From Pseudolabrys sp. (lineage in GTDB: Bacteria; Pseudomonadota; Alphaproteobacteria; Rhizobiales; Xanthobacteraceae), in the NCBI GenBank assembly GCA_022843325.1, contig JALHNV010000029.1, positions 1 to 39,264 of the forward strand: a stretch of 39,264 nucleotides of DNA. The letters are read 5' to 3'. Below the pieces are notes generated by a model. It did no database searches and was not told the DNA's origin. It worked only from the letters and a program-made list of their open reading frames with translations. Every line of letters begins with the position of its first letter. Position 1 is the first letter of the stretch. The translations under genes were made by a program, and so were the position numbers. This document shows positions 35,256-39,264 of the stretch, piece by piece.

Positions 35256-36100
35256 GCCTGGCGCACGGCGCGAACTCCGGCAATGCCGGCACGATCGCCG
35301 CCACGGCGCGGCGCTGCCTGATCAATGTCGGAACGGCGTTGAAGATCCTGGTGCGGCCCGCGCGTGTTGTGCCGCCGGCCATTGCGTCGCTGCAGTGGTT
35401 CGCTGGCGCGGTCGCGGTGGTCGCCGGTGTTTTGCTCGTCGGCATTTTTCTTCTCGATGCGGCGGTGATCAACGCGCTGGCGCGGCTGCCGCGCTGGGTC
35501 GTCGGCTTCTTTCAGGAGATCACCGACTTCGGCAAAGGAGCGTGGTTCCTGTGGCCGCTCGGTCTGCTGTTTCTTTTTCTGGCGGCGCTGCCGCGGACCA
35601 TCTCGCGCATGTCTCAGGCCGTGCTCGATGCGGTGATGGTCCGCGTCGGCTTTCTGTTCGTCGCCATCGGGCTCACCGGGCTGATGGCGGCGATCGTCAA
35701 GAACGTCATCGGCCGTGCCCGGCCGGGCGTGTCCGGCGTCGTCGATCCGTGGCTGTTCGATCCGATCCACTGGGCGCCGGCTTACGCCAGCCTGCCGTCG
35801 GGACACACCACCACGGCCTTTGCGGCGCTGGCGGCGATCGGCATGTTGTGGCCGCGGGCCCGCACGATCTTGCTGGTCTTTGCAGTGCTGATCGCGGTGA
35901 GCCGGGTTGCGATTGCGGCGCATTACCCGACCGACGTCATGGCCGGGGCGCTGTTCGGTATTGGCGGTGCGATCCTGGTGCGGCGCTGGTTTGCGCTGCG
36001 GCGGCTGGGCTTTTCGATCGGGCCGGACGGGACCTTGCACCAGTTTGCGGGGCCCTCGGTCCGGCGGATCAAATCGGTTGCCCGCGAGCTACTGGCTTAA
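35252..36100 (+). CDS. PAP2-family membrane phosphatase (LpxE/LpxF-like or polyprenyl-diphosphatase)
   Basis: A 282-residue membrane phosphatase with the full PAP2 triad: KNVIGRARP (Lys150 to Pro158), PSGHTTT (Ser183, His185) and SRVAIAAHYPTD (Ser217, Arg218, His224, Asp228). About five to six membrane helices surround the active site, which would face the periplasm. The N-terminal 40 residues are hydrophilic. The ATG overlaps the stop of the ArnT-like gene (ATGA). Next to an ArnT-like transferase and a polyprenyl-phosphate glycosyltransferase, the most natural role is removal of a lipid A phosphate before sugar addition, as in Rhizobium. Recycling of undecaprenyl diphosphate is the alternative, and sequence alone does not separate these. 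Confidence 0.92.
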   Translation: MSLAHGANSGNAGTIAATARRCLINVGTALKILVRPARVVPPAIASLQWFAGAVAVVAGVLLVGIFLLDAAVINALARLPRWVVGFFQEITDFGKGAWFLWPLGLLFLFLAALPRTISRMSQAVLDAVMVRVGFLFVAIGLTGLMAAIVKNVIGRARPGVSGVVDPWLFDPIHWAPAYASLPSGHTTTAFAALAAIGMLWPRARTILLVFAVLIAVSRVAIAAHYPTDVMAGALFGIGGAILVRRWFALRRLGFSIGPDGTLHQFAGPSVRRIKSVARELLA

Positions 36101-36131
36101 TAAGAAGCTGCCTCAGGCGGGACACAGACCC

Positions 36132-36860
36132 ATGAATACCAACGATCCGGCGGTTTCCGTCGTTGTGCCGGTGCGCAACGAAGCCGGCAATATCGCGCCG
36201 CTGGTGGCCGAAATCGCCAAGGCGCTCGGCGGCCAATGGCCGTTCGAGGTGGTCTACGTCAACGATGGCTCGACCGACGGCACCGACGCCGAACTCAAAC
36301 GGCTGGGCGCGGAGTTTCCCTGGCTGCGCCGCGTCCGCCACAAACAGTCTTGCGGGCAGTCGTCGGCGGTGCGCACCGGCGTCGGCGCGGCGCGGGCGCC
36401 GCTGGTGGTGACGCTGGATGGCGACGGGCAGAACGATCCGTCATTCATCCCGGCGATGGTGCGGATGCTGGAAACGGATGCCACGCTCGGCCTGATCGCC
36501 GGCCAGCGCACCGGCCGCAAGTCGGGCGGTTTCAAGAAATGGCAATCGCGCATCGCCAATGGCGTGCGCAGCGCGGTTCTGCGCGACGGCACACGCGACA
36601 CCGGCTGCGGGTTGAAGGCGTTCCGCCGCGACCTGTTCCTGAAGCTGCCGTATTTCGATGGCCTGCACCGCTTCCTTCCGGCGCTGGTGCGGCGCGAGGG
36701 TTATGGCATCGGTTACGTCGACGTGGTCGACCGGCCGCGCGGCGCCGGCGTGTCGAATTACGGTCTGTGGGACCGCTTGTGGGTCGGCATCCTCGACCTC
36801 GCCGGCGTGTGGTGGCTGACCCGCCGTAAAAAGCACAATCCGGAAATAGCGGAGGACTGA
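36132..36860 (+). CDS. Family 2 glycosyltransferase, polyprenyl-phosphate sugar synthase (DPM1/ArnC/RgtE-like)
   Basis: A 242-residue GT-A enzyme that should load a sugar from a nucleotide donor onto polyprenyl phosphate on the cytoplasmic face of the inner membrane, giving the substrate for the ArnT-like transferase. Motifs are VSVVVPVRNEAGNI at the N-terminus, VYVNDGSTDGTD (Asp45) and TLDGDGQNDPSFI (Asp96, Asp98), then DTGCGLKAFRRDLF and HRFLPALVRREGYGIGYVDV. Only one weak hydrophobic segment near the C-terminus (LWVGILDLAGVWWL) could contact the membrane. I chose ATG 36132 where conservation starts; the longer frame runs back into the PAP2 gene. The LABN gene begins one base after its stop. 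Confidence 0.93.
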   Translation: MNTNDPAVSVVVPVRNEAGNIAPLVAEIAKALGGQWPFEVVYVNDGSTDGTDAELKRLGAEFPWLRRVRHKQSCGQSSAVRTGVGAARAPLVVTLDGDGQNDPSFIPAMVRMLETDATLGLIAGQRTGRKSGGFKKWQSRIANGVRSAVLRDGTRDTGCGLKAFRRDLFLKLPYFDGLHRFLPALVRREGYGIGYVDVVDRPRGAGVSNYGLWDRLWVGILDLAGVWWLTRRKKHNPEIAED

Positions 36861-36861
36861 A

Positions 36862-37191
36862 ATGCTGGTTGATATCACCCACGCCATCGGCGGCTATTTG
36901 CACGACGTGTTCATCGGCAATGCCGACTGGGGCATCATCGTCGGCTACGTGGCGCAGTTGCTGTTCGCGATGCGCTTCGTGGTGCAGTGGATTGCGTCCG
37001 AGAAGGCCGGCCGCAGCGTCGTGCCGACGTCGTTCTGGGTGTTCTCGATCGGCGGCGGCATCATGCTGCTGGGCTATGCGCTGTATCGCAAAGACCCGGT
37101 GTTCATCATCGGCCAGGCGTTCGGCGTGTTTGTGTATCTGCGCAATCTACAATTCGTTATGCGCAGCGGCGGGCAGGGTGCGCCGGCCTGA
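36862..37191 (+). CDS. LABN-domain membrane protein (lipid A biosynthesis N-terminal domain)
   Basis: A 109-residue inner-membrane protein with a stand-alone LABN domain, named for its resemblance to the N-terminal part of some lipid A disaccharide synthases. It has three hydrophobic helices: GIIVGYVAQLLFAMRFVVQW, SFWVFSIGGGIMLLGYALY and PVFIIGQAFGVFVYLRNLQF. The conserved RFVVQWIASEKAGRSVVPTSFW loop lies between them. Single-domain LABN genes usually sit next to ArnC/ArnT-like genes and may assist flipping or transfer of the polyprenyl-linked sugar. The gene follows the GT2 gene after a single base. A weak CCGC/GCGG stem with T5 (37207-37225) may end the operon. Confidence 0.9.
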   Translation: MLVDITHAIGGYLHDVFIGNADWGIIVGYVAQLLFAMRFVVQWIASEKAGRSVVPTSFWVFSIGGGIMLLGYALYRKDPVFIIGQAFGVFVYLRNLQFVMRSGGQGAPA

Positions 37192-37331
37192 GCCGGTGGC
37201 GGTGTACCGCGCATCGGCGGCTTTTTAGACAGTTGGTCGGTACTCACGCACGGCGAAGTTTACGTCTTTCCGCGTAGGCTTGGTGCCGGTTGCACCGCAA
37301 CGCCCGAGTCACGAACCGAGGACCGCCAACC

Positions 37332-37616
37332 ATGAACCGCATCATCAAGAGCATCGCACTCGCCGCCATCGCCGCGGGCCTGTTCGGCGGGCCGTCTCAT
37401 GCCAGCCGCGCCGCTGCCGATGCCTGCGCCGCCAAGCTGCCGGCCAACAGCCAGATGATCTATGCCGCCACGGTGGCCGACGTGGCGCCGGGCGTCGACT
37501 TGCAGGACGTGGTGCGGTCCAGGACGCGCTCGCTGGTGATAGGCGGCAAGCTCAGCCGGGGCGAGGCGCAAGCCGCGGCCGAAGCGGCCGGCGCGTGCCT
37601 GAAGCAGGTGCTGTAA
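37332..37616 (+). CDS. Secreted small hypothetical protein (94 aa)
   Basis: I do not recognise a named family. The precursor has a signal peptide (about residues 1-25, KSIALAAIAAGLFGGPSHA). A 70-residue mature part contains ADACAAKLPANSQMIYAATVADVAPGVDLQDVVRSRTR and ends ACLKQVL. Its two cysteines at either end could form one disulfide. Similar short exported proteins with a C-terminal AxxxGxCLK pattern are common in Rhizobiales. I chose ATG 37332 because the signal peptide begins there; the upstream frame from 37290 adds a non-hydrophobic leader. A terminator with a UUCG loop follows 30 bases after the stop. Confidence 0.8.
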   Translation: MNRIIKSIALAAIAAGLFGGPSHASRAAADACAAKLPANSQMIYAATVADVAPGVDLQDVVRSRTRSLVIGGKLSRGEAQAAAEAAGACLKQVL

Positions 37617-37648
37617 CCTCGAGCCGACCCCGGCAACGGGCAATTCGA

Positions 37649-37680
37649 GCCGCCGCGGCGTTCGCGCCGGGGTGGCTTTC
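37649..37680 (+). terminator. Rho-independent terminator with UUCG loop
   Basis: A 12-bp stem with one mismatch and one G-U pair (arms 37649-37660 and 37665-37676) closes a TTCG tetraloop and is followed by TTTCTATT. Confidence 0.82.
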
Positions 37681-37991
37681 TATTGGCCATCAGCGCATCC
37701 GGGTGCAAAGCCGGAGCGATGCATCATAAGCCAGCCTTCTGATCGCCGCAGGGCCGTTAGCCGGATGGCCGGGTCCAGGGCCGGGCTGCGACAATGACAG
37801 CCGTTTGGCGATATCGACTTTAAGTCACGGACCCTTGACCTGACGATCCGATCGTTCTGAGATAGAAAAAAGGCCGGGCTTGGGGACTTAGGCCCGGTTT
37901 TTGCAAGATTCCGTCCGGAACGAGACGCGAACGGCACATGGTGGCCGATCGTTGAGGTCGCCGGATTTTGTGTCACCTGAGAGGCCAACAC
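37681..37991. other. Intergenic region upstream of aapJ, 311 bp
   Basis: I see no gene here. A TTGACC at 37835 is followed 17 bases later only by a poor TGAGAT, so the promoter call is weak. A terminator-like hairpin (A6 at 37866-37871, CCGGGC/GCCCGG stem, then T5 to 37902) lies about 90 bases before the aapJ ATG. That position would suit attenuation of aapJ transcription or the end of a short RNA that begins near 37870 or earlier. AapJ has its own GAGAGG ribosome binding site after it. Confidence 0.4.
37866..37902 (+). terminator. Terminator-like hairpin in the aapJ leader region
   Basis: A 6-bp CCGGGC/GCCCGG stem with a loop of about 12 bases is flanked by A6 and followed by T5. It is upstream of aapJ rather than downstream of a known gene, so it may be a leader attenuator or a small-RNA end. 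Confidence 0.6.
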
Positions 37992-39002
37992 ATGTATAAA
38001 ATTGCCAGCCTATTCGCGCTCGCCGTCCTCTTGGCGGCGCAGGGCGCGTCTGCACAAACGCTGAAGACCGTGAAAGACCGTGGCGCCCTCAACTGCGGGG
38101 CCAACGGCACACTCGCCGGTTTCGGTCTGCCCGATGCACAAGGGGCCTGGACCGGCCTCGATGTCGATCTCTGCCGCGCCATTGCGGCGGCGATCTTCGA
38201 TGATCCGACCAAAGTGAAATTCGTCGCGCTCACCGCCAAGGACCGCTTCACGGCGTTGCAATCCGGCGAAGTGGACATCCTGGCGCGCAACACGACGTGG
38301 ACTTCGTCGCGCGACACCTCGCTCGGCCTGAACTTCACCGGCGTGAACTATTATGATGGCCAGGGCTTCCTGGTGCGCAAGTCGCTCAAGGTGAATTCGG
38401 CGCTGGAACTCAACGGCGCGTCGGTCTGCGTGCAGCAGGGCACCACCACCGAGCTCAACCTCGCCGACTACTTCCGCGCCAGCAAGATGCAGCTGAAGAC
38501 GGTGACCTTCGCCACGGCGAACGAAGCGGTAAAAGCCTATGACGCTGGCCGCTGCGATGCCTACACCACCGATGCCTCCGGCCTCTATTCCGAACGGCTG
38601 CGGCTGGCCAATGCCGGCGACCATATCATTCTGCCGGAAATCATTTCCAAGGAGCCGCTCGGCCCGGCCGTCCGCCACGGCGACGACCAGTGGTTCGACG
38701 TCGTGAAGTGGGTACACTTCGCGATGCTCAACGCCGAAGAACTGGGGGTCACCCAGAAGAACGTCGGCGAGATGGTGAAGTCCGACAATCCGGAGATCAA
38801 GCGTCTGCTTGGCACCGAAGGCGCTTTCGGTGAGCAGCTCGGCCTGACCAAGGACTGGGTCGTGCGTATCGTCGGCAAGGTCGGCAACTACGGCGAAATC
38901 TTCGAGAAGAATGTCGGGCAGGGTTCGCCGATGAAGATCGCCCGCGGCCTCAACGGTCTGTGGAACAAAGGCGGCCTGCAGTACGCGCCGCCGGTTCGCT
39001 AA
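37992..39002 (+). CDS. aapJ: General L-amino acid ABC transporter, periplasmic binding protein
   Basis: Periplasmic receptor of the broad-specificity Aap/Bztr-type amino acid transporter. The 336-residue precursor has a signal peptide (about residues 1-22, LLAAQGASA-QT). The SBP_bac_3 domain follows: LKTVKDRGALNCGANGTLAGFG, the WTGLDVDLCRAIAAAIFDD block, FTALQSGEVDILARNTTWTSSRD, and YDAGRCDAYTTDASGLYSER. Three mature cysteines include the pair (Cys around 36 and 62 of the precursor) typical for AapJ/BztA. GAGAGG lies seven bases before ATG 37992. aapQ begins 89 bp after its stop, with hairpins between them that could limit read-through so that the binding protein is made in excess. Confidence 0.95.
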   Translation: MYKIASLFALAVLLAAQGASAQTLKTVKDRGALNCGANGTLAGFGLPDAQGAWTGLDVDLCRAIAAAIFDDPTKVKFVALTAKDRFTALQSGEVDILARNTTWTSSRDTSLGLNFTGVNYYDGQGFLVRKSLKVNSALELNGASVCVQQGTTTELNLADYFRASKMQLKTVTFATANEAVKAYDAGRCDAYTTDASGLYSERLRLANAGDHIILPEIISKEPLGPAVRHGDDQWFDVVKWVHFAMLNAEELGVTQKNVGEMVKSDNPEIKRLLGTEGAFGEQLGLTKDWVVRIVGKVGNYGEIFEKNVGQGSPMKIARGLNGLWNKGGLQYAPPVR

Positions 39003-39025
39003 GCGAACACGCCGACGAAGCAATG

Positions 39026-39080
39026 CCGCGGGCGGGGGCGCCCGCGGTGCTGCCGGGGAGATGCGGGCGCGGCGCGCCCG
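39026..39080. other. Two hairpins between aapJ and aapQ
   Basis: A 9-bp perfect stem (CCGCGGGCG/CGCCCGCGG, loop GGGG, 39026-39047) is followed by a 7-bp stem (CGGGCGC/GCGCCCG, loop GGC, 39064-39080). Neither has a T-run. Such structures in binding-protein transporter operons commonly stabilise the upstream message or reduce transcription of the permease genes. Confidence 0.65.
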
Positions 39081-39091
39081 GGGAGGGGTGA

Positions 39092-39264
39092 ATGTCGTTA
39101 GACTCAACACCGTCCCGTCCGGCGCGTGTCGCGTTCTACAACGATCCCAAAGTTCGCAGCATCTTCTACCAGCTCGCTTTGTTGGCGGCGATCGCATTCC
39201 TGGTCTATAGCGCCGTCAGCAATGCGATCGAAAATCTGGCGCGCGCCAATATCGCGTCCGGCTT
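39092..39264 (+). CDS. aapQ: General L-amino acid ABC transporter permease, N-terminal part, cut by window edge
   Basis: The first 57 codons of an inner-membrane permease of the Aap/Bzt transporter. The frame starts MSLDSTPSRPARVAFYNDPK, continues VRSIFYQLALLAAIAFLVYSAV (first membrane helix) and SNAIENLARANIASGF, which matches the AapQ N-terminus. GGGAGGGG is directly upstream. The rest, including the permease EAA loop, is outside the window. Assigned by its position after aapJ and by this N-terminal pattern. Confidence 0.93.
   Translation, partial: MSLDSTPSRPARVAFYNDPKVRSIFYQLALLAAIAFLVYSAVSNAIENLARANIASG

Overview
The window is about 66% GC chromosomal DNA and looks like core genome of an alphaproteobacterium in the Rhizobiales/Hyphomicrobiales, closest in flavour to the Nitrobacteraceae/Xanthobacteraceae (Bradyrhizobium, Rhodopseudomonas, Pseudolabrys type). 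The evidence is the pyrB-pyrC'-plsY-dprA-(...)-topA order, gatCAB, a Porin_2-type porin, a DUF3551 secreted peptide, an NDUFS4-like complex I subunit, the aapJ-aapQ start, and an ArnT-like/PAP2/GT2/LABN lipid A cluster. I see no phage, insertion sequence, CRISPR array or integron.

Left arm (1-9350). topA enters from the left edge on the minus strand. A short conserved plus-strand gene with a near-consensus promoter and an MltB-type lytic transglycosylase lie between topA and dprA. A minus-strand operon follows in transcription order: pyrB, a dihydroorotase homologue without its metal-binding motif, plsY and dprA. A tyrosine-rich secreted protein and ruvX converge on one terminator. A nitronate monooxygenase precedes the gat genes.

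Middle (9350-21400). gatC, a 77-codon unknown ORF, gatA and gatB encode the tRNA amidotransferase route. A roughly 570-bp region with clustered A/T tracts ends at a 19-codon lysine-rich micropeptide with a strong ribosome binding site. A glutathione S-transferase with a histone-like basic tail lies close by. Small secreted proteins, tRNA-Ser(GCU), a DUF502 membrane protein, a porin with a 626-bp upstream region, an NDUFS4-like protein and a receiver-EAL protein with degenerate active sites follow.

Right arm (21400-39264). URC1, URC4 and uracil phosphoribosyltransferase form a tight three-gene operon that matches the URC pathway of uracil catabolism. Next come a GT21-like glycosyltransferase, tRNA-Arg(UCU), an alpha-2-macroglobulin overlapping pbpC by 4 bp (envelope defence and repair), and a four-gene cluster (GT39, PAP2 phosphatase, polyprenyl-phosphate GT2, LABN) that probably remodels lipid A. 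The window ends in the general amino-acid ABC transporter genes aapJ and aapQ, separated by strong hairpins.

The strongest leads are the URC operon, the A/T-tract region with its lysine micropeptide next to the basic-tailed GST, the REC-EAL protein that has lost both its phosphoacceptor and a catalytic glutamate, and the lipid A cluster. Nothing here is clearly a new multi-gene system. All assignments come from reading motifs in the sequence; no database search was run.
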